NCBI GenBank assembly: GCA_018466975.1
Contig: CM031553.1
Location: 1,054,001 to 1,118,000, forward strand
Direction of reading: 5' to 3'
Length of the DNA stretch: 64,000 nt
Source: Sparassis latifolia
Lineage: Eukaryota > Basidiomycota > Agaricomycetes > Polyporales > Sparassidaceae
Shown: positions 43,273-56,123 of the stretch, piece after piece
Layout: the number at the start of each line of letters is the position of its first letter
How positions within the stretch are numbered: position 1 is the stretch's first letter
Translations under genes and position numbers: made by a program
Notes under the pieces: model-generated
Databases searched by the model: none
What the model was told of the DNA's origin: nothing
The model's input: only the letters and a program-made list of their open reading frames with translations

Positions 43273-43431
43273 TGTGAGCAGCGGATGGCGGGCGATCGGC
43301 GGGTGGGGTACGAGCAGCGGGTGGGTACGAGCAGCGGGTGGGTACGAGCAGCGGGTGGGTGTGAACAGGGGGTTGGGTGCGAGCAGCGGGCGGGTACGAG
43401 CAGCGGGCGGGGGGCGAGCAGCGGGCGGGCT
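43273..43431. repeat. GC-rich minisatellite, about 17-bp unit
   Basis: About eight copies of variants of GTACGAGCAGCGGGTGG, three of them in perfect tandem around 43309-43360. Flanking units are degraded (GTGTGAACAGGGGGTTG, GCGAGCAGCGGGCG). It follows the broken HPt fragment. Confidence 0.85.
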
Positions 43432-44157
43432 GGTATGCGACGGTATGTGCAGGACGGACCACGTCGAAGCAGAGCGAGCGGTATCAAAGTAGAACGAACC
43501 GTATCACATTCAATCGAATTTTCACTAGCTAGTACAAAAATTGGATGCATATTCAACAGATGTACGACCTGATGCGATTTCCATCATGGCTGTCGCGAGC
43601 ACCTCGATCTGACGTGAACTGCTTCGTCTCGCTTCGTCCAGGATATCATATAGTTCACTTTTCGTACAAGATCGAAGCAGAACGCGGCATTGACCTGGTT
43701 CGTTCTGCTTCGCCCTCGCAATACGGCATTTTGACTGGGCATCAAGTGCAGAATTCTTCAATGGTGGGTTCAACACCACAGTAAATTCCCATCATCTGCT
43801 TAATATATACAAGCCTTCAGCTGGATGTAAATCCAAGGTATTGGTATCTAACCATGTCTTTTATCACAGGAATATGCAACTGTAAGATCATTGTATATGA
43901 TTCTTTTGAGTGGTGTGCATTGTGGTTCACTCTGAATTAGATGAATTCAAGTCAAATCAATTGATGTGGTCAGGTACAAGTCTGTTCCTGCTCATGTTGT
44001 AATGCAGCATCTTTGCATGGGAATGTATACGTTCATGTCGAGTCTCCGGGAAGACCGGCGGGCGACGGAACGTGGCCAGACCGTCGCCGGCGACGCGCCT
44101 AAATTCACCTTTCTTTCCTTCCAAACCCAGCGCGCACTTTCCAGCACGGGTTCTGAC
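43432..44157. other. Intergenic, about 725 bp
   Basis: Upstream region of the OPI3-type gene. No supported exon or repeat. Confidence 0.4.
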
Positions 44158-44966
44158 ATGTTGTCTTTCGTCAATTGGTCAAAGGAGTCTCTGTGGATTT
44201 CCGTGTTTTCTATTGCGTTCAATCCGACGGCATGGAACATTGTGGCTCGCAGTGGTAATTCGTAGCGTGTGTGCGCGTCCTCGTACTCATGCTGTCACCC
44301 GCAGAGTACCGGAATAAGACAATTACGCGTCTTTTTGGGGGAAACACGCGACTCGGGTGTTATTTCTTGGCTATCTTGATTTTCGCCTTCGGTATCGTTC
44401 GTGATTCACTGTAAGTCTGCGCGTTATAGAGCGTGCGGTAGTGACTGACTCGTCTCGTAAGGTATCAGAAAGCGCTGGAGGACCAGCCGCGCCAGTCCCT
44501 GCTGCCTGAGCCATACAATGTTCTTGTCCCAGGTGCACTCTTCATTCTGGGACAGACGTTCGTCCTCACTTCGACGTGGGCTCTCGGCATCACCGGAACG
44601 TTTCTTGGTGACTACTTCGGCATCTTGATGGACAGCAGAGTAGATGGCTTCCCGTTCAATGTGTTGAGAGACCCGATGTATGTTGGCAGCACGATGTGCT
44701 TCGCGGCGGGCGCTCTGTGGTAAAATCGCGCCTTCTGTTTGCGCAGTGTTAGCGCTGACTATGGTGATTAGGTATGAGCGCCCCGCAGGACTTTTGATCA
44801 CGCTCTATGTTTACGTCGTATATCTCATCGCACTACGTTTTGAAGGGTACGATGTCCCTTCGATGCTCCTCCGCCCAGCGGCTCATATTTTGATTGCAGG
44901 CCATTCACAGACATGATCTATGCTAACCATGCAGCTACTGCATCAGCATCTAAGAAAGAACTTTAG
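44158..44966 (+). CDS. OPI3: Phospholipid (phosphatidyl-N-methylethanolamine) N-methyltransferase
   Basis: Five exons, 44158-44251, 44305-44410, 44462-44719, 44772-44846 and 44900-44966, close in frame at 199 residues, the usual OPI3/PEMT length. The N-terminus (VNWSKESLWISVFSIAFNPT) is followed by AWNIVARKEYRNKTITRLFGG, a second hydrophobic segment (YFLAILIFAFGIVRDSLYQKAL), a third (VPGALFILGQTFVLTSTWALGITGTF), the SAM-binding block FPFNVLRDPMYVGSTM with G-A-L-W, and a last membrane segment. The enzyme performs the final two methylations from phosphatidyl-monomethylethanolamine to phosphatidylcholine in the ER membrane. The C-terminus is KKEL, which fits a KKXX di-lysine ER retrieval signal. 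Confidence 0.95.
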
Positions 44967-45201
44967 AGAGTATGCAGCACGAACCCGAGGGCCACCTGCA
45001 TTGCGTCGGAGGAGTTCACGCGGATTGGACAATATACTCTACAAGTCATCCATAACCCGAAATTACAGTAGAGCACTAACATAGCAGCTGGCTGCGTTGC
45101 TGAAGTGGTTCCCCAGCTTTGCTCAACTAGTGTGTTCGAGGGGACTCTGTTGGAAGTGAGCCGTGGTTGCTTGAAGTGCAAAGTTCGAAGGACGAGATCA
45201 T

Positions 45202-47681
45202 CTATTCGTTCGAGCCGAAGTGATATCCGTCGACCACCCGGTCCCACAAGACCTTGCAATTGACCGAGGCATTTAGCCGTGCTGCAAGTAAGAACGAGCC
45301 GCTCAATTTCCTGCAGATAGTTGGTCTCAATACTGAATTACTGGTGGGGGCATAAGAGGACTTGTACCTGTTGAGGCTATATGTCTCCCTGGGAGGCGGC
45401 GTGAGCCTATACCTCAGCATCACAGGGATTTGCTCCCTGATCTCAGCTGTGATACCTGCCCACTGCGAGCCCGGGCCAAACGCGAACGGCTGTGCTGCGT
45501 CTGGTTTGAACGGTGTCGCGAGGAGAGTCATCGACTTAACGTGCGCGTCCAGCATTACCTACAGAAACCGTTCAGTACACTGAGATGCGACAGGAGCAAT
45601 GGACGAATAGTACCTCGTTCTCCTCGCCTGTCAAGTAGCCCACTTTCAGGCTCCAAGCAATGCACGCGTCGCGGTCGTCTTCTGAGGCTGCCTGCAAAAG
45701 ATGTAGCCAGTCGTCTATGAACTCTTTCGAGTATTCACGAGTGGCGCCGAAGTCTACCAGCTCGATCTATGAAGATGACTTGAGTGGAAGAACTAGAATA
45801 ATCAGAGCGAGGCTGAATGTACCTGGCGTGTATAACCGTTCCACAGGAAGTTCGTCCAGTTGGGATCGGTCTGCATCAGCCGGAAATCGAACAGCTCTCG
45901 GAGACACAGCTCGATGATTCCTTCGGCGATCTAACAATGGATGTGGTCAAAGCACGTCAGAGAATTAGCTGTAACTCACATCATCTCGATCCTGCTGACT
46001 CAAGGAGTCGATCACAGAGCCACCAACGCTTGCACCATCGACATGTTCCATTACCAGGACACGGTCAGTGCTACCTTCCCAGACCCAGGGAACTTTGAAG
46101 CGGGGGTCGTTCCCTAGGTACGACGGGGAGGCAAATTTTTTCAAGAACGAAGCCTCTCTAGAATAATTGCATTCGTCGGCGAGCTCCTCTTTCATAACCT
46201 ACAATTTACACACATCGATTTAGAGGTGCACAGCCAACACGGCAAAGCGTACCTGGATCGTTTTGTCAAGGAACAACCCCTTCGGCAGCAGGCTTCCCGC
46301 CGTCAGTAACATTTTGACATAGCCCAAGTCACTGTCAATCGAATTTACAATGTTGGGGAATTGGATCTTCACTGCGACCTTTTCAGGACGGCCCGTGGGC
46401 GAGGTGGATGCCGCTAGCACTGCAGAGTGCACCTGCCCAATGGAAGCAGCTGCGAAGGGGAGCCGGTTGAAAGACACGAAATGTTCCGACCACGAGGGAC
46501 CGAGAGACGAGCGGAGTACTTCCTGCGGATTCCAGAATCCGAAAAGTCCGCGACTGATTATGGTAGAAGGGGGCGCACCTCCATCTGCCAGTCAGGCATA
46601 TAATGCGCGCTGTCTTGCACTCTGCGGAAGACGTCTTCAATCTCAGGTGGGAGAACATGGGTGTCTTAGACAGCATGACCTGTTCGGTGGGTCAAGATGC
46701 CTTACGAGATGAGCACGGATTTACTGACCTTGGATGCTCATGAATTGCCCAAGCTTCAAAGCGGCACCGCGCAGCTGAGTTAGCTTCGATACGAGACGCT
46801 TAACGTTGCCTTCCGTCAACATGAGCGACGGAGAATGACTTGTTTCGGAGCTTGTCGTGCGTCGTAGGAGTTCTGAGGCAGCGCCATAACCGAGTGTCGC
46901 GGCCAGCCCTGAAGTAGGGAAGTAAAGCTAAATATAAGTAAAGTAAAGACTAGATGTCATACCTCCATAGTGGAAGAGCCGTCCTATTCGCGATGACGGA
47001 ACCTTGGAAGACTGCAAGTGGTGAACCACTGGGTTCTCAAGCGTTGCAGGCTAACAGCAGATATATAAGGAGCGATGAATTTATTGTGTCACGACGAAAC
47101 GGAGCAAGTGCCGGATGCAGCATTATAAATATAAGTGTACAGCAACTCACCGTGGGATCGTCACTAGGAATGGGCGAATAGATGATTGCATCCACACCAG
47201 TACTCTCCTGTGCTAGTAAAGGAGTAGCGTTGTTTTCCTCGTAACTCATTTGGACCATATCTTCGCCCAAAATTGTCGCTTGTGGGACTTCCCGGATAGT
47301 TTGCTGCGGTAATGGGATAGTCTGCTGCGATGACGGTGTGGGACCTGTGGTCAAGCTGGTCCCTACAGCTTGGGCCAAGGGTATCTCTGATAGCAGAACG
47401 GAAGGCTCGCTTTCTGAGCTGTCTCTCAGCTTCGAGGAAGTGTGTTCCGCCTCAACTTTCACTTCGCTTGTGGCCAGAAAATGAGACGGCGGAGTCTCGA
47501 CTTTTGATACTCGCCCGAGTTTTAAATCCTGTTTGCGTGTCTGGTGTTCCGCATTCACCACTACGACCCTCGTTCCCGTTCTTGAAGTGACTTGGGTAGT
47601 TCTGATGCGAGCAGCATTGGACAAGATGTCAACGACTGAGGATGCTACGCAGAACCAGTTAAATGCGGGCCCTGGAGGCAT
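45202..47681 (-). CDS. COQ8: COQ8/ADCK-family atypical kinase (coenzyme Q biosynthesis)
   Basis: Ten exons, 47681-47151, 47011-46963, 46908-46729, 46664-46579, 46522-46253, 46198-45980, 45930-45823, 45766-45614, 45558-45368 and 45310-45202, close in frame at 631 residues. Signature elements appear in order: VPSSRIGRLFHYGGLAA, the KxGQ motif in ALKLGQFMSIQD, the Ala-rich loop FAAASIGQVH replacing the usual Gly-rich loop, VAVKIQFP, RVLVMEHVDG, QTDPNWTNFLW and VDFGATREY. COQ8 is a mitochondrial inner-membrane ATPase/kinase-like protein that supports the coenzyme Q synthesis complex. The first 177 residues are poorly conserved and carry the presumed targeting sequence. I start at the ATG at 47681. 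Intron 1 (139 nt) is longer than the rest. Confidence 0.95.
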
Positions 47682-48135
47682 TCCAGTCTTCCGTAGCTCC
47701 AAGAAGCTGTGCGTTTAAGCTATTCCGCTGTTAGCACGGCGACCGGAAGGTAGAGGTGACGCAAAAGCTATAGCTGTAGGCAGACGACCACAACTGGATG
47801 GGATTGACGGCCCGGATTGTGAGAGTCGTGACGAGACGCGTGACGTACGCGTCGCGCCGCGATCGCGTGACAAGAATTTCTCGAGCTCTGCCGACGGAGA
47901 GTAAGTTTCGCGACTGAATACATTGTCGACATATATGTGTACACTCTCCGGTCAACGGAGAGGTCTAAATTATTGGATGAGGTATAAACAGAGTGATTAC
48001 TAGATCATAAACACGAGCACATCGACGACGACGGAGAGGCTAGAGCGGACGACACAAAACTCTAGGACCCCGTTAATTTCCTGGGACTGACTATTCAATC
48101 GCCCAAAGCAGCTAAGTAGCTCTGTGGAGAAATTC
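47682..48135. other. Intergenic
   Basis: Upstream side of COQ8 and 3' side of the next minus-strand gene. A 74-codon antisense frame here (47731-47955) has no recognisable features. Confidence 0.4.
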
Positions 48136-48987
48136 TTAGCACTCTATGCCGAGCAGACGAACTGGATGACTTACTTCTCTGTCTGCCAAGAACTCCAGGT
48201 AGGTCAACGCAACTGCGATGTAGAAGCTGGTTGCCACCCCGAACGAACGTTCCAATAATTTGTCAATCTCAATGACCCCGAAGTTAGACCGCACTGTATA
48301 CACAGAGGTGCGATCGTGGAAGGTGAGTATCGGAACGGGCGTAGGAACTGGCGCTGCGACGAACGTCTGCCCGCCCGCGGACGACGACGACGATGGCGGT
48401 GTGGGTGAAGTCAGTGTTGGCATTGAAACGGGAGAGAGGGTGAACGAGTTCGAGTGTGACGGCGCGTTATTCTTAAAAGCGGTCATGACGCGCGAAAAAA
48501 TAGAAGCGGATTCTGGGGGTTGAGGTATGTGAGCGGCCGAGTGAGGAGTGAGCAGGAAGTGTGTGATGGCAGGCTGAACCAACGGCGGTGGTCGCCGCCT
48601 CGGGATCGACTGAGTTGGTGCAATCTCCTCGAGCTTGGCCTGGACCAAGCGTGGTGAGGGTGGGTGTACCAAGACGGTGAGGCCTTGTGGCGGCGGTGTT
48701 GGCGGATATGAGTGCACTGCTGGTTCGCCTATCTGAGTCACGTCGGAATCCAAGGATCGCTGCAGTCCTGAAGAGATCAGCGGAGAATTACTGAGAGAGT
48801 AGGAAGGTGGGTTCGTCCGACAAGCGAATGTCAGAGCAGCATCAGCGTGATACGGGGATGACTGCGGCAGAGGGAGAAGGGAGATGAAGACTCCGGGCGG
48901 AAAGGCAGGTGTTCGAAGGCGGATGTACCAGCCGCGCTTGGGGCGATGGATTGTCCACATTATTGTGGACGTGGCATTCTCCTTCAT
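48136..48987 (-). CDS. Unrecognised protein, 283 residues, single exon
   Basis: An uninterrupted frame from the ATG at 48987. The N-terminus MKENATSTIMWTIHRPKRGW, then YIRLRTPAFPPGVFISLLPL, looks like a folded, conserved segment. The middle is Ser/Pro-rich, and the last 60 residues return to ordered sequence (ILTFHDRTSVYTVRSNFGVIEIDKLLERSFGVATSFYIAVALTYLEFLADRE), possibly with an amphipathic or membrane-associated helix. I believe similar proteins occur in other basidiomycetes but cannot name a domain or function. A short upstream exon is possible, since the leader between 48988 and 49270 has a long open frame. Confidence 0.7.
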   Translation of the reverse strand: MKENATSTIMWTIHRPKRGWYIRLRTPAFPPGVFISLLPLPQSSPYHADAALTFACRTNPPSYSLSNSPLISSGLQRSLDSDVTQIGEPAVHSYPPTPPPQGLTVLVHPPSPRLVQAKLEEIAPTQSIPRRRPPPLVQPAITHFLLTPHSAAHIPQPPESASIFSRVMTAFKNNAPSHSNSFTLSPVSMPTLTSPTPPSSSSSAGGQTFVAAPVPTPVPILTFHDRTSVYTVRSNFGVIEIDKLLERSFGVATSFYIAVALTYLEFLADREVSHPVRLLGIEC

Positions 48988-49656
48988 CAAACGTTAATGC
49001 GATCGTAGCCTGAAACCTGCAGCGAATCATCCCCACCACAAGGTGCTCAACGATTTCCTCATCTGCAAGGAACCTTTCCTTCACAAAGTGGATTGAGTTC
49101 GATTGACCGAGCAGAGGCGTGTAGCACACGTTCTTGCCTTGTACCAAATCACACCTTGCACACCTTCTTCTGAGACATTGACCCGCATGTCTGATAGAAC
49201 ATCTGAGCTGTAGACTCCGTCTCGCCGTCAACGTTTCACGAGCGCTGAAGCAATGAGCATGCATGCTCACCTCTGAACTAGATACCTCGATAATTTATTT
49301 GTATCCGGTGCGCGTGCTGGCTGCATCTTCCGTCTTCTTGTGGGTGCTGATGCACAGATGATGGCCAAGTGGTGAGAGCAAGTGAGCGCGTTATGACAGT
49401 ACTTGGCAACCGGAGTACTTCGCGCCACGTGCTATAAGATCCACAAGTTTTGTTTTGACTTCAAGCTTTCGATCCACTTCGAGACTACTTCGACTTATCC
49501 GACCCGGAGAGGCTCTATCTGCAACAGCTTCACACCGATTTTTCTTGTTTATTCTCGTCTGGTGACGATAGTGTCGACTTGACTTGCACCTGACAAGTAC
49601 AGGAAATCTCACTAACGTACTAATATCTGTAACTCGTCCTGGAATCGCAGACAAGT
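48988..49656. other. Divergent intergenic region
   Basis: Between the unknown minus-strand gene and adenylosuccinate lyase. Frames are open but featureless; probably leaders and promoters. Confidence 0.4.
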
Positions 49657-51668
49657 ATGGAGGCAATTGACGTCTATCAAACACCACTCTCAAGGTGTTA
49701 TGAATTACTGTCTTGCGTTATATCAGTCTTACACGATGTTCTAGTCGCTATGCTAGCAAGGAAATGGCCCACCTTTTCTCTCCGGCCGTTTGTGACTTTC
49801 ATTCTGCGCCATTATCGGAGGAAGTTAAATGGCTATGATTAGAATCGCTTTCACACTTGGCGAAAGCTCTGGCTTAATCTTGCAGTTGCGGAGAAGGAGT
49901 TGGGGCTGTCCATATCCGCCCAAGCGATCGAGGAAATGAAGGAGAATCTCGTGCGTCAATAAACCCAGCGAAACGCCCCTTCACCCCTTCATAATTTTCC
50001 AGTACCTCGACGCGAAACAATTCGAGATCGCTGCGCAGGAAGAGAAGAAGAGGCGCCACGATGTCATGGCACATGTTCACACCTTCGGCCAGGTCGCGCC
50101 TGCAGCTGCCGGGATCATCCAGTCAGTTCTTAGCCTAGAGTAACCTGTCGTGCTGGTCCTCATATTTTCGCTAAGCTTGGGAGCGACTTCGTGCTTCGTT
50201 ACCGAGTGAGCATATTCCTGTACCTACGTTCAGCCCAAGGCTTATCCCGTGCTCCAGCAACGCAGACCTCATATTCATGCGCGAAGCACTCACTATGCTT
50301 CTGAAGAAGCTCGCCGTTGTCATCGATCGTCTATCCAAATTCGCTGCCCAGTATCGCGACCTCCCCACACTTGGGTTCACGCACTTCCAGCCTGCACAGC
50401 TAACTACGGTCGGCAAGAGGGCAACACTTTGGCTGCAAGTCAGTGTGGTGCAGCTTGCGCTGGCGCGAGTATTTTGGCGTTTGACTCAATTTTTTCTTGT
50501 AGGAGCTATTGTGGGACCTCCGAAACATCAAACGGGCTCGCGATGATCTCGGGTTCCGTGGAGTCAAGGGAACAACTGGCACGCAGGCCAGTTTCCTTGC
50601 TCTATTCGATGGAGATCACGAGAAGGTGGATACTCTTCTCTGAATTGTGTACTGTCCGCATGACTTTCTCATTTGTAGGTCGAAGAGCTCGACCGTCTCG
50701 TCACGTCGCTCTCCGGATTTAGTTATGCTTATCCCGTGACGTCTCAGACCTATTCACGGAAGATCGACGTGGATGTCCTGGCTCCACTGTCAAGCTTCGG
50801 CGCGACGGCCCACAAACTTGCGACTGATCTACGGCTACTAGCGAATCTGAAGGTATTTGACATGATCTGTCAGGCAAAATGAAGAATGACGCCCTTCCCC
50901 ACCTTTGTCTTCTAGGAAGTCGAAGAGCCGTTCGAGTCCACACAAATTGGGTCTTCTGCGATGGCCTACAAGCGCAACCCCATGCGCTCCGAGCGCATCT
51001 GCAGTCTGTCGCGCCACTTGATGGTCCTCCACCAGAACGCGCTCATGACCTCGAGCGTGCAGTGGTTCGAAAGGACGCTGGACGACAGGTCAGTGTCTCT
51101 GGTGTTTTCTTCTTTACACCCCGAACGCCATTGACCCCGTAGACAGCGCCAACCGCCGGATCACGCTGCCCGAAGCTTTCCTCACAGCTGATATCGTTCT
51201 TACAACATTGCAGAACGTCAGTGAGGGCCTCGTTGTGTATCCCAAGGTCATCGCTCGACGTATCGGGCAGGAGCTGCCGTTTATGGCGACGGAAAACATC
51301 ATCATGGCCATAGTGAAGAGCGGTGGCGATCGTCAGGAAGCACACGAAAAGATCAGGGTGTGTTCCCTCGTAATGTCATCCATGCGAGTCTTACGTAGTG
51401 GGCATGGCGCTAGGTCCTCTCCCATGAAGCTGCGCACCAAGTGAAGAGCCTTGGGCTGGAGAACGACCTGATCGACCGCGTTCGTGCTGAGCCTTACTTC
51501 GACCCCATCAAGTCCCAGCTCGACGCGCTGCTCGATCCGAAGAGTTTCATCGGCCGTGCTCCCGAACAGGTCGATCAATTCTTGAAGGAGTGGGTGCAGC
51601 CTGCGTTAGCGGACGAAGAATTGAAGTCCGTTATCGAGAAGGGCGAAAAGGCTGAGCTGAACGTATGA
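49657..51668 (+). CDS. ADE13: Adenylosuccinate lyase
   Basis: Eleven exons, 49657-49694, 49745-49787, 49843-49950, 50003-50121, 50176-50205, 50258-50438, 50503-50625, 50679-50852, 50916-51088, 51147-51357 and 51414-51668, close in frame at 484 residues, the family length. Blocks in order: [54 protein letters not shown] (with the catalytic-region His), [53 protein letters not shown] and the superfamily signature [17 protein letters not shown]. The enzyme cleaves SAICAR and adenylosuccinate, releasing fumarate, at two steps of purine synthesis. Intron 2 uses a GTTTGT donor. Confidence 0.96.
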
Positions 51669-52405
51669 AACTACTTCACGTCTCACCAGTCCCATGGCCA
51701 GGTGAGGCGACGGTAAGCCGAGGTCAGAAGAAATCAAACACCTTTGTAATGCTGAAGAAAAAAATTGAATGCACGACAGCTAGACCACAATAAATACGTG
51801 CTCGTGCCGCTTGAATGTTGAACGTTGGGGGATGGAGTCTGATGAGCACTGGGCACGCAGACAATATGTGCCCGCGGCGAAGTTCCCTATGACTTGGTCT
51901 GCGAAATGCTTCCGTCCAGGCCCGATGCCGGACTGCTCGAGATCAACCAATATTTCTCAATACGCAACTGTGGCAGCACGATGAACTCACGGATGCATCT
52001 GGAGGATTAGACTCTGCTGCCTGGAGTACATATACGGTGGATCATAAAGTGGATGAGAGATTTCGCAGAGGCTTAGTCACAACACGTTGCTTGCCGTATA
52101 TGGAGGGTTGTGCTATCTGAGTTACTTTGCTTCCTTGTCACTCGTTCTGTGTCACCGTCCCTGTTCGTTCGTCTCGTCGTCGCCGTGCTTGACGACGAGC
52201 ACCTGTATACTTTTTTTTCTTTCTATTATACCTTCGCAGTGAGTATCTCTCGTCCTCTTTTGTCTTCGTTCGAGACCACGTCAAATGCCACGCCGTCGCT
52301 TCGCTTCTTGTTCCTCGACGCCCCATCAACTCAACTTCGTTTCCAACTTCCACAGCTCCCAGACTGCCAGCGCAAATTTTCACTCCGCGCATCCACCCAC
52401 TGGAC
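51669..52405. other. Intergenic, about 740 bp
   Basis: 3' flank of ADE13 and leader of the kinase gene; the last 250 bp are CT-rich, as is common for fungal 5' leaders. Antisense and sense frames near 52110-52578 overlap the kinase leader and are not supported. Confidence 0.45.
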
Positions 52406-55400
52406 ATGGACCCCTTCTCTTCCAGTCTCCAGGTTCCCGATTCGTCACTCCCCGGGCCATCGCGTCAGCAGGCCCGACCTGTTTCCGTGCAGCCCACCAC
52501 TTCCACCGCCAGCCCACAATCATCCACCAGGAAGCGTGCGTCGCACACGGTTGTGACAAACCAACCCCAACAGGATGAACAACCGCTCTATCGGGACATA
52601 TACTCTCATCCTGCCGCACTCGAGTATGCCGCGGCGCATCCCCGGCGAACCATTCCCAAGTTCGGGCCATACTTACTGCTGCAAACCCTAGGCGAGGGTG
52701 AGTTCGGAAAGGTCAAGCTCGGTCTGCACATGCAGTGGGGAGAAGAGGTCGCTGTCAAGCTCATCCGGAGGGGTAATATTGACACGTCTGTGCGAATGTC
52801 GAAGGTTGAGCGTGAGATTGAAGTGCTGCGGGTATGTACCACTCGCCTGATCTACTTTCGAATCCTGAGTTGGTCGTACTTTACAGACCCTAAAACACCC
52901 TAATATTGTGCGGCTATATGATGTGATCGAGACGGACAAGTACATCGGGATCATCCTCGAGTACGCCTCTGGTGGCGAGTTGTTTGATCACATTCTTGCC
53001 CACCGATATTTGCGGGAGAAGGACGCGTGTAAGCTCTTCTCGCAGCTCATCTCGGGAGTATGGTACATACACCAGAAGAAAATAGTCCACCGCGACTTGA
53101 AGCTGGAGAACTTACTCCTCGACCGTAACCGCAATGTCATCATCACCGACTTCGGGTTCGCCAATCGCTTTGAGCATCGTGCGGACGACCTCATGCAGAC
53201 AAGCTGCGGCTCACCTTGCTACGCTGCGCCCGAGCTAGTAATCTCAGACGGCCTCTACGTTGGATCTGCCGTCGATATATGGTCATGTGGCGTCATATTG
53301 TATGCTATGCTGGCCGGATATCTTCCCTTTGACGATGATCCTGCCAATCCTGACGGCGACAACATCAATTTACTGTACAAATATATTGTCAACACACCTC
53401 TGTCCTTTCCAGACTACGTATCTACCGAGGCTAGGGACCTCCTCTCGATGATGCTGGTGCCGGATCCTTCCCGCCGTGCAGACCTCCTCGCTATCATGGC
53501 TCACCCCTGGCTCGTTCCGTACGCGCACACATTCTCGAAGAGTGTTGGTGACCTGGAGCGCATTGCCATCGAGCAGCATCACCAGAAGAGACTGGCGTAC
53601 CAGAGGCAGATGAAGCAAACCACCGCCGACTCATCAGTGTCCAAGATGTCGCGCAGCCACAGCTCGCGGCCAGACGGGTATACCACCTCCACAGCAACAC
53701 CATCATCCGCGACGAGGAGTCACAGTCACAGGGAACATAGACATATTCAGCCACAGCAGCCGGAGTATCTGTACGAGACATCTGTGGACCAGTCGATGTA
53801 CTCCACCGCCTCGCAGAACAACTCGCGCCGCGCTTTCAACTCCGCAATTGTGCTCCCCACGACGTCTTCTGTTGCAGTCGATGAGGATCCATTCGCGCCG
53901 ACGCCTTCACGCGAGACGCCCTCCTCTTCAATACCCATGGTTGCTTCCCCCGTTAGCGATACGAACTTGTTGAATGGAGTGGACGAGAAGATAGCAAGTG
54001 TGAACGATGGCAGGAACGGCTTAACCCCCACACCGACTCTCGCTCCCGTCAAGACCGGGTCGCCAGAGACGAAGCGACCAAAGGGCGGGTTCAGACATAC
54101 CATCCAGGTGGAGTATGGCGAGTCCGATGGGAAGCAGGAGCACAACAAGGGATCCGTCAGGTCGACGAATGGTGTAGTCTCCATTGGGTCGTCCAGCCCA
54201 GAGCAAGGTCGTGAGCGAACATACAAAAGGCCATCCGTGGACGTTGTCAGAGGCGTCGAGAAGTTATTACCTCAGACACCTCCTTCTGCCGCGCATGAAC
54301 GTGCTGGTGCCTTCGCCAAGGCTGCGACTACGCCACCCTCGGTTGCACCACCGGTTTCGATAGAAGTGACTGGTCCGCCAGTCACCCCCGTTACCTCCGC
54401 GGAAGAGAAGGTGCACCGCGGTCAAGGATCATCCGGCTCGACATCGTCGAAGCAGAGTCGGCATCGGAAAGGTTTGTCGATCGATAAGATTGGGATATCC
54501 AAGCTGTTCGGTTCTGGATCCGAGCATATCAATGGTACCATGGCCCGCAGACCGTCTCAAAGCCAGAACTCATCCCCAGGTCGTGCACCGTCTACCGACG
54601 TGATTACAGGTGTCAGCAAGTCCGATATGGGCAAGCGACCATCGACTCTGCAGGTCCCATTGTCTCCTCCCACGGCTACTGCACACGAGTCGAATGCTGA
54701 ATCCAGCATCCTGAGTCCAGATGCTTCAATGATCAGCAAGAAGAGCAGGAGGAATACCCTAACCGTCATGGTCGAGCCTTTCAGTCGGTCGATCAAGCAA
54801 CGCACGAAGAGTCGTGCAACTCCCACCGAGACAGTTGCCAAGTACAGGCCTGTACCACCGGAGAAGGATAACGCTCCAGCACCGTTCGTCGCACCGCAGA
54901 TGGTGCCGATGATAATACCTGCCGCAGAGATGATTTCGCCTGCGACACCTCGGTTCACCAACGCGTCCCGGACAGGTGTTGATTTGGGTGTGCCACCATC
55001 GACTGTCAAGGGACCGCGTCTGGCTGTACCTGCTTCGACGGTGAAAGCGAGTCGGGTCATGCAGTGGTTTAGGTCCAAGAGCAAGGGACGAGGAGCTGCA
55101 GACGAGGAAGTGAACGAAAAGATGCCTTATGAGGCTGAATCTGCGCGCAAAGCCCCGACGTCGCTCTCGTCAAGCACAAACGGTTCGACGGGCGGATTGC
55201 TCTTGCCGCCCTCGGATCAGCGCTCGCCACTGCCGACAAGCCAATCTCAGCGCTCAGCGTCCTCTAACACGGAGGCTTCGGTCGGTGGAACGACCACTTT
55301 CGCAGACCGCGTACGCCGAACGGTCGTCGGTGGCAGTGCTGCTAATGGCACGAAAGGTGCGATCCGCGTTCATCATGGCGCTGTCGATCAGGAGACGATT

Positions 55401-56123
55401 ACAACGGGTCTACCGCCGGAGGTGATGAAGCATATGCGGAAGGTCCTGCAGGAGATGGGCATGGACGTAGAGATGGAGTCCGAGTACAAGTATCGCTGTG
55501 TCCGGCCGAAAAGAAAAAGACTCGCGAACGGTGTGGGCTTAGGTCTGCGGGATACGGGCAGTGGTCTCGCCGCGTTCGCTATGGTTGGAACTGCTGCCTC
55601 GAATGGGGTAAGTGGATCACGTATCCCCGGAAGTGATGTCCTGATGGTGCAGCACCAGATCGACAAGCGTGGACTCCCTCTTCCTTCGCAATCACATTCA
55701 TCCTTCGGCTCCACGGGAGGCATGCTCAGAGGATTGTTGATGCGCAGGCAATCTTCTCAAGTATCGACGACGTCATTGAATCATGCGCCTACATCACAAT
55801 CCCTCGACGAAGTCTCTCCGGACGCCATAATAGCTGCGGTACCTGGTGGATGCGGTGCCGATGTGGCGTCACCCGTACCTTTCGAGACAGTATATGGGGA
55901 CTCCCAGCAAGATCAGGGAGATGAAGTGCGATTCTCTGTTGAACTCACGCGGCTGGATCGTTTGGACGGCACATACAGTCTTGACATCAGGCGGCTGAAG
56001 GGCAACCTACGAAGTTATAAGTTCCTGTACGATACACTCAAGCAGTGCGTATTTCCGCCATCTTCCAAGTCTGTCGAGCTGACCTGATGTTCTAGACGTG
56101 CCAATCTGCAACGTTTAGCATGA
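52406..56123 (+). CDS. KIN4-like Ser/Thr protein kinase with C-terminal KA1-like region
   Basis: Three exons, 52406-52831, 52887-56044 and 56096-56123, close in frame at 1203 residues. The kinase domain (about 88-370) has the Gly loop LGEGEFGKVKLG, VAVKLIRRGN, KHPNIVRLYDVIE, catalytic VHRDLKLENLLL, DFGFANRF and TSCGSPCYAAPE. The insertion AGYLPFDDDPANPDGDNINLLYKYI is typical of the KIN4/FRK1 branch, hence the assignment by motif. In yeast Kin4 acts in the spindle-position checkpoint; function in this fungus is inferred. A long, Ser/Thr/Pro-rich, presumably disordered region follows. The last ~55 residues (VRFSVELTRLDRLDGTYSLDIRRLKGNLRSYKFLY) resemble a KA1 membrane-binding domain; the final nine codons come from a 28-nt exon. 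Confidence 0.93.

Noticed and set aside
43273..43431. CRISPR-like array
   Set aside because: Units are contiguous with no unique spacers; this is a eukaryotic minisatellite.
47731..47955. 74-codon minus-strand frame upstream of COQ8
   Set aside because: No features, and it lies in the leader/promoter region.
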